Origin: Rhodanobacter sp. OK091
Lineage (GTDB): Bacteria; Pseudomonadota; Gammaproteobacteria; Xanthomonadales; Rhodanobacteraceae
Length of the DNA: 64,000 nucleotides
Direction of reading: 5' to 3'
NCBI RefSeq assembly: GCF_900142825.1
Contig: NZ_FRCH01000002.1
Location: 558,001-622,000 of the forward strand
Shown here: positions 1 through 8,508 of the stretch, one piece after another
How the letters are laid out: every line of letters begins with the position of its first letter
Numbering within the stretch: position 1 is the stretch's first letter
Notes under the pieces: model-generated
What the model was told of the DNA's origin: nothing
The model's database searches: none
What the model saw: only the letters and a program-made list of their open reading frames with translations
Position numbers and translations under genes: made by a program

Positions 1-360
1 GAGGGGCCCCGGTAAAGCAACGCGCCTCCTGCGCGTACTGTTCAGAAGAACCAGAGCGACGCTTCGCTTCGGCTTTTCACCGAGTGCGGGCCACGAAGGC
101 CCGCTGCTCTACCCGGGGCCCCTGTGCGGCGGTGAGACGGGGACGACAGGCCGCGCAGCGGGAGTCGACAGGGAGGTCGACTCCTTTTCGCCAGGGCAGG
201 AGCCCTGTCGAAAAGCCCGGCCCCGGCTCACGGACTTGCCGCCCACGGATGGGCGGCAAGCGCCAAGCGGGGTGGCCTTTCTCTTTGGTTACCTTTCTCT
301 TTGGCCCCACAAAGAGAAAGTAACTCGGGCGCCGAAGGCGCACGAAAGCTCTTCGCTTCA
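1..360. repeat. Structured GC-rich intergenic repeat at the left edge
   Basis: No credible gene lies in this stretch. It is a chain of inverted repeats. An outer pair (gaggggccccgg at 1-12 and ccggggcccctg near 113-124) encloses further DNA. A hairpin around 194-215 pairs cgccagggc with gccctgtcg. A perfect 11-bp stem (cttgccgccca / tgggcggcaag) lies near 235-260. An imperfect palindrome near 287-323 has arms gttacctttctctttg and caaagagaaagtaac. The last motif resembles a repeat that I recall as widely dispersed in Xanthomonas and Rhodanobacter relatives. The left end is cut by the window, so its true length is unknown. Confidence 0.6.
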
Positions 361-420
361 AACCAGCCCACCAAGCGCAAAGCCATCGCGACTGAAATCG
401 CCTGCACCAGTGCAAACACC

Positions 421-3400
421 ATGTTGAGCGCCAGCATCATCGCCATCGCCGCGCTGTGCTGGCTGGGCCTGCTGTTCGGCGTGGCGCTGCTGGGTGAGCG
501 CCGCCCTCACATCTTCGAAAAACGCTGGGCGATCGTGTACGCGTTGTCGCTGGCGATCCACTGCACGTCGTGGACGTTCTACGGCACGGTGACGCAGGCC
601 AGCCGTTCCGGCTGGTGGCTGCCGCCTACGTTTGTCGGCGCCATCCTGGTCTATCTGTTCGCGCTGAAATTCCTCGGCCGGCTGGTGCAGCTGGTGCGCG
701 AGTACAACGCTGGTTCGCTGGCCGATCTGATCGCCGTGCGGCTGGGGCGTCATTCGGGACTGGCGGCGCTGGTTACCGCGGTGGTGGTGATCGGCATCGT
801 GCCGTATATCGCGCTGCAGCTGAAGGCGGTGGCGATGAGCTACGGCATTCTCAGCCACGGCCAGCTGTCCGAGTCCGATCCGTGGCAGGACAGTGCGCTG
901 TATGTGGCGTTGCTGATGGCGCTGTTCGCGATGCTGTTCGGCACGCGGCGCGCGTCGACCATGGCGCACAACCGCGGGCTGGTATTGGCGATGGCGTTCG
1001 AGTCGCTGTTCAAGCTCGGCGCGATGCTGGCCTTGGGCACCTTGCTGTTCACTGCGTTGCCGGCCGGTTTGCCGGTCAACGTGCCGCCACCGCCGGACAG
1101 CGACGGTTTCCCGGCGCTGATCCTGCTTGGCGCGCTGGCGATGTTCACCATGCCGCATCAGTTCTATGCGGGCATCGTGGAGTGCCGCAGTGACGGCAAC
1201 CTGCGTACCGCACGCTGGCTCTTTCCGCTTTATCTGCTGCTGATCTCGCTGCCTATCCTGCCGCTGGCGCGGCTGGGCGATGCGTTGCTGGGGCCGAGTG
1301 GCGTGTCGTCGGACATGTACGTGCTGGCGCTGCCGCTGGCGCGTGGCGAACACGGCCTGGCGCTGATCGCTTTTCTCGGCGGCCTCAGCGCCGCCACCAG
1401 CATGGTGGTGATTGCGACGCTGGCGTTGAGCCTGATGGTGGTCAATCACTTCATCGCACCGTTGCGGGTGAAGGCGGGCTGGGGTCGCGACGAGCACGGC
1501 GACCTGCGTGGCGAACTGCTGAATCACCGGCGTGTGGCGATCTTGCTGGTGATTCTGTTGGCCTGGACTTACAGCCGTGTGCTGGCACGCAATGAGGCGC
1601 TGGCGGATATCGGCGCGATCTCGTTTTCCGCGCTGGCCGGACTCGCTCCGGCACTGCTCGCCGCGGTGTATCGCCCGCAGCTGGGTTCTCGCGCGGTGAT
1701 GGCCGGGCTGGCCGCCGGCACGCTGGTGTGGATGTACGCGGTAGTGCCTGCTTTGCTGCCGTCCGCACCGGCGTGGTTGCACCGCGGTCCGTTTGGGTGG
1801 CACTGGCTGGCACCTGACGATTTGCTCGGACTGTCCAACTGGAATCAGCTGGGTCGCGCCGTCGTAGTGAGCTTGCTGGTGAATATTGCCGTGATGCTGG
1901 CGGTGGCCAGTTCGCGCTACGGCCGCATCGCGCGCGCGGTCAGCGTGGGCGATGTCGGCGTGGTCGAACTGCGTGCACTGGCGGCGCGCTTCCTGCCATC
2001 CGAACGGGTCGAGCATCTGTTCGCCAGTGCGCCGGCAGCCGGCCTCGCCGGCAGCGTGCGGGTCGGGCAGGTCGAACACGAACTGGCTGCGGTGATCGGC
2101 GCCGCATCGGCACGGTTGCTGTTGGAAGTGGTGCACCGGCAAGGCCGCGACGATCTGGACACGGTCGTCGCCATCGTGGGCGAGGCGGCACAGGATCTGC
2201 GCTTCAACCAGCGCGTGCTGGAGGCGGCGCTGGAGAACATGAGCCAGGGCATCTGCGTGGTCGATGCCGAGCTGCGCTTGGTCGCCTGGAACAGTCCGTA
2301 TGCGCGCCTGTTCAACTATCCGCCCGAGCTGCTGCAAGTCGGACGCCCGGTGGCCGAGCTGACCCGCTACAACATCGACGCCGGCATGCTCGGTCCTGGG
2401 GAGGCGGAGCAACGTGTGCAGCGCCGGCTCACGCATATGCGCGCAGGCACCCGGCACCTGTCGGAGCGACGTTTCCCCGACGGCACCATCGTCGAGATTC
2501 GCGGCAACCCGATGCCCGGCGGTGGCTTCGTCGCCACCTTCACCGACGTTACCGCGTTCCGCCAGGCTGAAGGCTCGCTCAAGCGCGTCAACGAAACGCT
2601 GGAACTGCGCGTGGAAGAACGCACCCGAGCGCTGGCTGCGGCGTCCGCCGAAGCGCAGGCTGCGAACGACGCGAAGAGCCGCTTCCTTGCTGCGGTGACC
2701 CACGACCTGATGCAACCGTTGCACGCGGCGCAGCTGTTCGCCCATTCAGTGACCGAGCGCGGCAACGATGCCACCACCATGCAACATCTCAACGGCGCAC
2801 TCGCCGCTACCGAAGGCCTGCTCACTGGCCTGCTCGATGTGGCGCGCCTCGAAGGCGGCCGCCTGCATCCGCAAGCGCGCGCGTTCCCGCTGGCCGAAGT
2901 GCTCGATCCGTTGGCCGCCGAATTCCGCGCCATCGCGCTCGACCGCGGCGTGCGGCTGGACGTGGTCGGCACTCGCGCGTGGGTGCGTTCCGATCCGCAA
3001 CTGCTGCGCCGTGTGCTGCAGAACTTTCTGTCGAATGCGATGCGTTATGCGGAGCACGGACGCGTACTGCTGGGCGTGCGCCGGTCCGGACAGCAACTGC
3101 GTGTGGAGGTCTGGGATACCGGCCCAGGCATCGCGCCGAACGAGCAGCAGCTGATCTTCCAGGAATTCCGCCGCGGCAGCGCCGCGGGCGGGCAGGGGCT
3201 CGGACTCGGTTTGTCGATCGCGCAGCGCATGGCCGGACTGCTTGGCCATCCGCTCGGACTGCGCTCATGGCCTGGCCGCGGTAGCGTGTTCGACCTCAGT
3301 ATGCCGATGGTGCGAGCGGCCACACGACTGCCGCCTGTCGCCGATGCGCAGCAGCCATTGCCGGCGGGCCGCGCGTTGGTGCTGGACAACGAGCCCGCCG

Positions 3401-3729
3401 CACTCGCCGCGCTAAGCAGCCTGCTCGTCAGCTGGGGTTGGCATGTGCATGCCTGCCGCAATACCGAGCAGGCGCTGGCGGCACCGTGGCAACCGGACCT
3501 GCATATCCTCGATTTCCATCTCGATGGCGGGTGTACCGGGCTCGATGTGTGGGAGCGGCTGCGTGCGCGCCACGCCGATGTGCCGACTGTGATGCTGACC
3601 GCCGACCGCGACGGCGAGCTGCGCCAGCGCTTGCTGGATGCGGGCATCGGCGTGCTCTACAAGCCGCTCAAGCCGCTGGCGCTGCGGCAGGTACTGCAGC
3701 GGGTGGCAGCCGGCGTGGCGCAGGCTTGA
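421..3729 (+). CDS. crbS: CrbS/MxtR-like hybrid sensor histidine kinase with SLC5 symporter domain
   Basis: A 1102-aa inner-membrane hybrid kinase. Residues ~1-480 form a multi-helix sodium:solute symporter (SLC5/PutP-like) sensor. A linker follows, then a PAS domain (~596-720), a DHp helix with the phospho-acceptor His761 in VTHDLMQPL, a HATPase domain (N box QNFLSNAMRYA, G boxes DTGPGIAP and GQGLGLGLSIA) and a receiver (~984-1102) with Asp1031 in ILDFHLD. This order is that of CrbS (Vibrio), MxtR/ErdS (Pseudomonas) and CbrA, which control acetate or carbon use. The NarL-type regulator at 4838-5497 is the likely partner, which favours CrbS over CbrA, since CbrB is an NtrC-type protein. The ATG at 421 starts the hydrophobic segment MLSASIIAIAALCW. 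The upstream in-frame TTG lies in the repeat and is unlikely. No clear Shine-Dalgarno is visible. Confidence 0.85.
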   Translation: MLSASIIAIAALCWLGLLFGVALLGERRPHIFEKRWAIVYALSLAIHCTSWTFYGTVTQASRSGWWLPPTFVGAILVYLFALKFLGRLVQLVREYNAGSLADLIAVRLGRHSGLAALVTAVVVIGIVPYIALQLKAVAMSYGILSHGQLSESDPWQDSALYVALLMALFAMLFGTRRASTMAHNRGLVLAMAFESLFKLGAMLALGTLLFTALPAGLPVNVPPPPDSDGFPALILLGALAMFTMPHQFYAGIVECRSDGNLRTARWLFPLYLLLISLPILPLARLGDALLGPSGVSSDMYVLALPLARGEHGLALIAFLGGLSAATSMVVIATLALSLMVVNHFIAPLRVKAGWGRDEHGDLRGELLNHRRVAILLVILLAWTYSRVLARNEALADIGAISFSALAGLAPALLAAVYRPQLGSRAVMAGLAAGTLVWMYAVVPALLPSAPAWLHRGPFGWHWLAPDDLLGLSNWNQLGRAVVVSLLVNIAVMLAVASSRYGRIARAVSVGDVGVVELRALAARFLPSERVEHLFASAPAAGLAGSVRVGQVEHELAAVIGAASARLLLEVVHRQGRDDLDTVVAIVGEAAQDLRFNQRVLEAALENMSQGICVVDAELRLVAWNSPYARLFNYPPELLQVGRPVAELTRYNIDAGMLGPGEAEQRVQRRLTHMRAGTRHLSERRFPDGTIVEIRGNPMPGGGFVATFTDVTAFRQAEGSLKRVNETLELRVEERTRALAAASAEAQAANDAKSRFLAAVTHDLMQPLHAAQLFAHSVTERGNDATTMQHLNGALAATEGLLTGLLDVARLEGGRLHPQARAFPLAEVLDPLAAEFRAIALDRGVRLDVVGTRAWVRSDPQLLRRVLQNFLSNAMRYAEHGRVLLGVRRSGQQLRVEVWDTGPGIAPNEQQLIFQEFRRGSAAGGQGLGLGLSIAQRMAGLLGHPLGLRSWPGRGSVFDLSMPMVRAATRLPPVADAQQPLPAGRALVLDNEPAALAALSSLLVSWGWHVHACRNTEQALAAPWQPDLHILDFHLDGGCTGLDVWERLRARHADVPTVMLTADRDGELRQRLLDAGIGVLYKPLKPLALRQVLQRVAAGVAQA

Positions 3730-3761
3730 ACCAGCGCTGGCTTGCGTAGTGCAAGAACGCA

Positions 3762-3841
3762 GGCCACTGCTAGATGGTTTGGGCAGTGGCCTGGCGGGAA
3801 ACGCTTTTCGGGTAATTGCCCGATGCATTTCCGCATCGGGC
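3762..3841. terminator. Two hairpins between convergent genes
   Basis: Stem 1 pairs ggccactgc (3762-3770) with gcagtggcc (3783-3791). Stem 2 pairs gcccgatgc (3818-3826) with gcatcgggc (3833-3841). They fill the gap between the convergent kinase and SPFH genes. Neither has a good T-run, so termination is inferred from position and symmetry. Confidence 0.5.
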
Positions 3842-3851
3842 CTGCGATCGG

Positions 3852-4739
3852 TTACCTGTTCTTGTCGCTGATATCCACGAACGGTACCGCGCCATTGCCG
3901 CCGACGTATTGCGGCAGCACGCCGTTCCAGTGCTGAATGGCGTAGAACTTGGTGTACAGCGGGTTCGCCTGCATCGCCTGGCCGACCACTTGAATGGCTT
4001 TGGCCTGAGCGTCGGCTTCCAATATGGTGGATTCGGCGATGCCCTTGGCCGATTCGATCTTGGCTTGCGCCTCGGCCGCCGCGGTGACGGTTTTCTGCTC
4101 GCCTTCGTACTTCTTCTGCAGCACCGTATTCTGCGCCTGGACCGCTTCGGCTTTGGCCTTGACCGCCTGCTCCACGGAGGCGGAGAACACTGGCGAGTAT
4201 TTGATGCCGGTGAGCTGCAAGTCGACCACGTTGATGCCGAACAGCCGCTGCAGCGCCAGGCCGACTTCCTTGCGCATCTGCTCGGTGATCTGCGCGCGCG
4301 AATCCGAGACATTCAATGTGTTGTACTTGGCGAATACCGCCAGGGCGCGATCGCGGATGACCGGCACGATGGTCGATTCGATGTCGGTATTGCCGGTCTT
4401 GCCCACGTCGTACAGCAGGTGCATCACCGCCGTGGAGGGAATCTGGTAGATGACCGAAATGCTGATATCGACCGACTGATTGTCGTTCGTGTATACGCTG
4501 AGGTCAGGCAAGGTGTAGGTCGATTGCGAGGTTTGGAGGTAGTCCGCCGTTTCCAGAAAAGGCAGTTTGAAGTGCAGGCCCGTACCTAGCGGCTGCTTGG
4601 TAGTGACGGTGCCCCCAAGCCAGCGCACGGCAGCCATCTCGCTCGGCGGTACCACGAAGAACGAACTGGACAATACGATCACGACCAGAACGACGATCGC
4701 GGCAATGCTGACAGCACGCGTGCTGATTCCCTGAAACAT
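3852..4739 (-). CDS. SPFH/prohibitin family membrane protein
   Basis: A 295-aa protein with one N-terminal membrane helix (about residues 11-29, IAAIVVLVVIVLSSSFFVV). An SPFH/Band 7 domain follows (~30-215) with the typical GLHFKLPFLE segment and an alternating hydrophobic beta pattern. The C-terminal half is an Ala/Glu/Lys-rich helix (KAKAEAVQAQNTVLQKKYEG), expected to form a coiled coil for ring assembly. Prohibitin-type SPFH proteins scaffold membrane microdomains or shield proteases; the role here is unknown. It is distinct from HflK/HflC, which are encoded at 34-36 kb. It sits between the CrbS-like kinase and the CrbR-like regulator and is transcribed in the same direction as the regulator, 98 bp downstream. 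The ATG at 4739 is preceded on its strand by a GGGGGAAC-type Shine-Dalgarno. Confidence 0.85.
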   Translation of the reverse strand: MFQGISTRAVSIAAIVVLVVIVLSSSFFVVPPSEMAAVRWLGGTVTTKQPLGTGLHFKLPFLETADYLQTSQSTYTLPDLSVYTNDNQSVDISISVIYQIPSTAVMHLLYDVGKTGNTDIESTIVPVIRDRALAVFAKYNTLNVSDSRAQITEQMRKEVGLALQRLFGINVVDLQLTGIKYSPVFSASVEQAVKAKAEAVQAQNTVLQKKYEGEQKTVTAAAEAQAKIESAKGIAESTILEADAQAKAIQVVGQAMQANPLYTKFYAIQHWNGVLPQYVGGNGAVPFVDISDKNR

Positions 4740-4837
4740 GGTGGTTCCCCCTGAGTGGTAGTGCTGAGTGGCAGTGCGTAGTAGAGATCGACAGCGCCTA
4801 CTTTAAGCCAGACGCGCGATGCCACGACACGTCAGGA

Positions 4838-5497
4838 TCAACCCACCCGCGCCGGCTCGCCCAGATCCAGCGACCGCAACAACATCCCCGCCTGCGTCCG
4901 ATTCCTGACCTTGAGCTTCTCGAAGATCGCGGTGACATGCGCTTTCACCGTGCGCTCCTGGATCGCCAGGCGATCGGCGATCTGCTTGTTGAGCAGGCCT
5001 TCGGCGAGCAGGGCGAGCACGCGGGATTGCTGCTCGGTGAGGCGGGCGAGCCGGCTGGCGAGGTCCGTGTCGTTGGGGTTGACGGGTAGCGCGGCGACGG
5101 CGTCGGCGAGGTGGGGCGGCAGCCAGGTGCCGCAGTCGAGCACGCAGCGGATCGCTTCGCCGATCTCGGCGGGGCTGGAACTCTTGGGAATGAAGCCGGC
5201 GGCGCCGTGATCGAGTACGCGGCGCACGATGCGTGGTTCGTCATGAGCGGACACCACCAGCACGGCGATGCCAGGATGCTGGCCGCGTAGCGCAGCGAGT
5301 CCAGACAAACCGTGGCTGCCGGGCATGTGCAGGTCGAGCAGGACCATGTCGATGTCCGGCTCGGCGGCCAGCGTGGCGAATACGCCTGGCAGGTCCGCGG
5401 CCTCGCGCACCGCGCAATCGGGCAGGCTTTCACTGGCGGCGAGGCGCAATGCAGCGCGGAACAGTGGATGGTCGTCGGCGATCAGCAGGCTCGTCAT
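4838..5497 (-). CDS. crbR: CrbR/ErdR-like NarL-family response regulator
   Basis: A 219-aa two-domain response regulator. The N-terminal receiver has acidic residues Asp8-Asp9, the phospho-acceptor Asp55 in MVLLDLHMPGSHGL, and a conserved Lys in GFIPKSSSP. The C-terminal LuxR-type HTH contains LLAEGLLNKQIADRL and TVKAHVTAIFEKLKV. By family and proximity it is the probable target of the hybrid kinase at 421-3729. In Vibrio and Pseudomonas, CrbR/ErdR activates acs (acetyl-CoA synthetase), although no acs gene lies in this window. I chose the ATG at 5497 because the protein then begins MTSLLIADDHPLF, a standard receiver start. A TTG 42 bp further upstream would add residues without homology. The divergent 3-hydroxybutyrate oligomer hydrolase is a possible regulatory target by position only. 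Confidence 0.82.
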   Translation of the reverse strand: MTSLLIADDHPLFRAALRLAASESLPDCAVREAADLPGVFATLAAEPDIDMVLLDLHMPGSHGLSGLAALRGQHPGIAVLVVSAHDEPRIVRRVLDHGAAGFIPKSSSPAEIGEAIRCVLDCGTWLPPHLADAVAALPVNPNDTDLASRLARLTEQQSRVLALLAEGLLNKQIADRLAIQERTVKAHVTAIFEKLKVRNRTQAGMLLRSLDLGEPARVG

Positions 5498-5612
5498 GTC
5501 GGTGAAGTTAGCGGGCCGCGGCGATGGCGTCGAGTTCAATGAGCGACTTGACGTGGCCGGGACTGGACTTTCGTACGATGGCAGGCAGCGGTGTGCTTGT
5601 TATGGTGGCGGA

Positions 5613-7463
5613 ATGAAGAAGTCCGCCCGCTTTTCGACGCTGCTGTGTCTGCCCGTGCTGGTATCAGTCATGCTGTCGGCTTGTGCCCGCGTCCCGATGA
5701 CCAAGGAACCTGCCATGCGTGAGGTCGATTACGGCGAAGTGCGTGTGACCGAACACCGTGGTCGCGATGATCTGTTGAGCGCCGGTCTGGGACAGGCGGG
5801 TTTGGCAGGTGCACCGCTGCCGTTTGCCAATCCGCTGGACCCTACCGCTGAAGAGCTGCGTCGGCGGGCCATCCAGACCAGCTGGAAGGGCATCGCCGAT
5901 CTCGGCCCGCTAGGCGGTTACGGCACGGTGTACGGCGGCGTGCCGGATGTGCCCGGCCGCGAGTATCAGGCGTTTGCGCGCATTCCCAGCGCGCAAACGC
6001 CCCATCGCGTGCTACTGCAGTTGCCCGATCATTTCGACAAGCAGAAGCGCTGCCTGGTAGTCACTGCCTCGTCGGGTTCGCGTGGCATCTACGGCGCGAT
6101 TGCGCTGGCCGGTGCCTGGGGTCTGCCGCACGGTTGCGCCGTGGCGTATACCGACAAGGGCGCCGGTGCCGGTTATTTCGACTACGCCGACAATAGCGGA
6201 GTGGCGCTGGACGGCCGCCGCGCGAATCGCGGCGAAGCAGAATTGGAGTTCCAGCCAACACCGGCACCAGCGGGCACCGGTATCGCGATCAAGCACATGC
6301 ATTCCGGCGACAACCCGGAGGCCGACTGGGGCCGCCATGTGATTCAGGCGGCGCAGTTCGGGCTGGCCATGCTCGATCGTGCGTTTCCGGACGAGGCGCC
6401 GTTCACGGCGCAGAACACGAAGATCATCGCCACCGGCGTGTCCAACGGTGGCGCCGCGGTGCTGCAGGCGGCTGGCCTTGACCAGGATCACTTCTTCGCC
6501 GGCGTAGTGGCACTGGAACCGAACGTGCACGTGTTCGAACGCGGCCGTGCGATGTACGACTACGCCACTGAGGCGGCGATCTGGTTGCCGTGCGCGCTGG
6601 GTAGCGAGCGCTTCGCGGCGACTCCGTTCGCGCGTGGCCCCGGCGGCGTGTTGCCATCCGCATGGCCGCTGCGCTGTGCCAGCTTGCGCGCGCAAGGCAA
6701 ATTGCGCGGCAACACCGTGGCCGAGCAGGCGGAGCAGGCTTACCAGTACCTGCACACCCGTGGCTGGACCGACGAAGCGCTGAACACGGCTGCCAGCACC
6801 ACCACATTCGATCTGTGGCGAGTGATCGCCGCGGGCTATGCCTCGTCCTACCTGCGTCGTGGCGCCAACGACATGCCGTGCGGTTTCCATTACGCGGCGA
6901 TCGGTGTGGGCGGCCTGCCCGGTGTAGCCGATCCCGTCACCCGGGCAGCGTGGTGGGCAGATGGTGCGGGCATTCCACCCGGCAATGGCATCGGCCTGTT
7001 GGGGGGCATGAGTGTCTCGTCCGATCCCACGCTGATCGGCAGCGAATGCCTGCGCGCTCTGTGGACCGGCGACGATCACCAGTCGCAGGCACTGCATGCT
7101 TCCATTGCGGCCACGGCGGCCAAGCTGCCGCGTGGCGACCTGCCGCTGTGGGTGGTGCACGGTGCTGGGGACGGACTGTTGCCGACCGCGTTCAGCTCCG
7201 AGCCGTATGTGGCGTGGCTGCGCGAGGAAGGACGCGCGCCGATCTATTGGAAGGTACCGTACGCGCAGCACTTCGATGCGTTCCTGGCGCTGCCCGGTTT
7301 CGGCGAACACCACGTACCGCTGCTGCCTTTTGGCTATGTGGCGCTGGATCGGTTGTGGGCGTACCTGTACGAGGGAGCGACCTGGCCGACCGATGTGCCG
7401 ACGCCGGCGGCCCAGCCGCGCGGCGCGGGTATGCTGGAGCGCCGCATGCTCGGTTTGCCGTAG
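5613..7463 (+). CDS. D-(-)-3-hydroxybutyrate oligomer hydrolase family lipoprotein
   Basis: A 616-aa predicted lipoprotein. The N-terminus is basic then hydrophobic and ends in a lipobox (LSAC), so export and lipid attachment are expected. The body matches the 3-hydroxybutyrate-oligomer hydrolase family, which cleaves 3HB oligomers left by PHB depolymerases to 3-hydroxybutyrate monomers. A lipase-box-like GVSNGG places the nucleophile at Ser277, and His553 in YAQHFDAF is a candidate catalytic histidine. The length is slightly below the roughly 700 aa I associate with the family. The ATG at 5613 is chosen because it gives the lipoprotein signal; the frame is open further upstream but overlaps the divergent regulator. 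Substrate specificity is inferred from family only. Confidence 0.8.
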   Translation: MKKSARFSTLLCLPVLVSVMLSACARVPMTKEPAMREVDYGEVRVTEHRGRDDLLSAGLGQAGLAGAPLPFANPLDPTAEELRRRAIQTSWKGIADLGPLGGYGTVYGGVPDVPGREYQAFARIPSAQTPHRVLLQLPDHFDKQKRCLVVTASSGSRGIYGAIALAGAWGLPHGCAVAYTDKGAGAGYFDYADNSGVALDGRRANRGEAELEFQPTPAPAGTGIAIKHMHSGDNPEADWGRHVIQAAQFGLAMLDRAFPDEAPFTAQNTKIIATGVSNGGAAVLQAAGLDQDHFFAGVVALEPNVHVFERGRAMYDYATEAAIWLPCALGSERFAATPFARGPGGVLPSAWPLRCASLRAQGKLRGNTVAEQAEQAYQYLHTRGWTDEALNTAASTTTFDLWRVIAAGYASSYLRRGANDMPCGFHYAAIGVGGLPGVADPVTRAAWWADGAGIPPGNGIGLLGGMSVSSDPTLIGSECLRALWTGDDHQSQALHASIAATAAKLPRGDLPLWVVHGAGDGLLPTAFSSEPYVAWLREEGRAPIYWKVPYAQHFDAFLALPGFGEHHVPLLPFGYVALDRLWAYLYEGATWPTDVPTPAAQPRGAGMLERRMLGLP

Positions 7464-7567
7464 CGCGGTGTTGCAAGCGCATGCCTGGGCGCCGCCGCTG
7501 GGGTATTCTTGGCAGCCCGCGTGCCCGTGTCGTGGCACGGTGCAGCTTTTGACCCCAAGGATTTGCG

Positions 7568-8077
7568 ATGACCATCCATGTCACTTTCACCACCAACCGC
7601 GGCCCGATCCATCTGCGTCTGCATGAAGACAAGGCGCCGGTGACGGTGGCCAACTTCGTCAACCTGGCCAGGCGCGGTTATTACGACGGATTGTCGTTTC
7701 ATCGCGTGATCGCCGACTTCATGATCCAGGGCGGTTGCCCCGAGGGCAGTGGCCGCGGCGGTCCGGGCTACAAGTTCGAGGACGAATTCAACCCGTCGTT
7801 GCGCCATGACAAGCCCGGCGTGCTGTCGATGGCGAATGCCGGTCCGCGCACGAACGGCAGCCAGTTCTTCATCACCCATGGCGCCACGCCGTGGCTGGAC
7901 GGCAAGCACAGCGTGTTCGGCGAAGTGGTCGACGCGGCTGATATGGCCGTGGTCAACACGATCCAGCAAGGCGACACGATCGAAAAGGTCACCGTCGAAG
8001 GCGACGCCGATGCGCTGCTGGCTGCGCAGTCCGATCGCGTGAAAGAGTGGAATGCGGTGCTCGATCAGCGCGGCTGA
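7568..8077 (+). CDS. ppiB: Cyclophilin-type peptidyl-prolyl cis-trans isomerase B
   Basis: A 169-aa cytoplasmic cyclophilin with no signal peptide. It catalyses cis-trans isomerisation of X-Pro bonds during protein folding. Conserved features include [13 protein letters not shown] (active-site Arg, Phe and Gln), [19 protein letters not shown] and the [12 protein letters not shown] segment. Its length is typical of PpiB. The ATG at 7568 follows an AAGGA Shine-Dalgarno (ccaaggatttgcg). It appears monocistronic, with a rho-independent terminator directly after it. Confidence 0.93.
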   Translation: MTIHVTFTTNRGPIHLRLHEDKAPVTVANFVNLARRGYYDGLSFHRVIADFMIQGGCPEGSGRGGPGYKFEDEFNPSLRHDKPGVLSMANAGPRTNGSQFFITHGATPWLDGKHSVFGEVVDAADMAVVNTIQQGDTIEKVTVEGDADALLAAQSDRVKEWNAVLDQRG

Positions 8078-8097
8078 GTTTTCAGCCCTGGATTCGC

Positions 8098-8132
8098 AAA
8101 AAAGCTGCCGGTTGCGACCGGCGGCTTTTTTT
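8098..8132 (+). terminator. Rho-independent terminator of ppiB
   Basis: A stem of gctgccggt and accggcggc (one mismatch) around a tgcg loop is preceded by an A-run and followed by seven T residues. It begins 21 bp after the ppiB stop codon. Confidence 0.9.
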
Positions 8133-8137
8133 GTGCA

Positions 8138-8429
8138 TAAGGATGCCCTGATGTATTCAACGCAGGCGTCACCGGTTCTGTCTGCCCGCAGATCAAGGTG
8201 CGTCGACGAAGGCAGGCTGGCCGCCTGTCGAGGAGGTGCGCCGCAGAGATGGGGGCAGACAGAACTGGCCCCAACTGATTGAAAATAAATGACGGGGTGA
8301 TGTCCAGGAGGCCCGCAGGCGGCAGCGCGCGGCTTGCCAAGGCAGCCAGCCTTGGCTGCGCCACGCACCACCACCTGCGAACCTTCTGGACATCATGCCG
8401 CCTGTGTTGAATACATCAGGGCATCCTTA
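8138..8429. mobile_element. MITE-like element with 31-bp terminal inverted repeats
   Basis: The ends at 8138-8168 and 8399-8429 are inverted copies of each other, matching at 30 of 31 positions. The outermost bases are TA, as expected for insertion at a TA dinucleotide. The interior has two more inverted pairs. One is gttctgtctgccc near 8174 with gggcagacagaac near 8252. The other is gatgtccagg near 8298 with an imperfect partner ending tctggacatc near 8392. A small stem (gccaagg / ccttggc) lies between the latter. No transposase or other reading frame is credible within the 292 bp. It sits between the ppiB terminator and the next promoter. A non-autonomous transposable element is the best reading; its parental IS family is not identified. 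Confidence 0.7.
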
Positions 8430-8508
8430 AAGTCATGACAGTGTCGCTGGCGCAGGCCTATGATCGACAGGCTCTACTTTATATCCACATCTTCCAAGGA
8501 GAACGACC

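Noticed and set aside
358..2745. A 795-codon open frame on the minus strand
   Set aside because: It is the antisense shadow of the CrbS-like kinase in GC-rich DNA; its composition (Arg/His/Gln-rich, no domains) is not protein-like.
3852..4739. SPFH gene as hflK or hflC
   Set aside because: Genuine hflK and hflC are present at 34205-36150; this protein lacks their N-terminal features and neighbours.
6012..7538. A 508-codon minus-strand open frame
   Set aside because: It is a shadow of the 3-hydroxybutyrate oligomer hydrolase gene.
8138..8429. A remnant coding sequence inside the MITE-like element
   Set aside because: Short frames there have no start signals or conserved motifs, and the inverted repeats explain the sequence.
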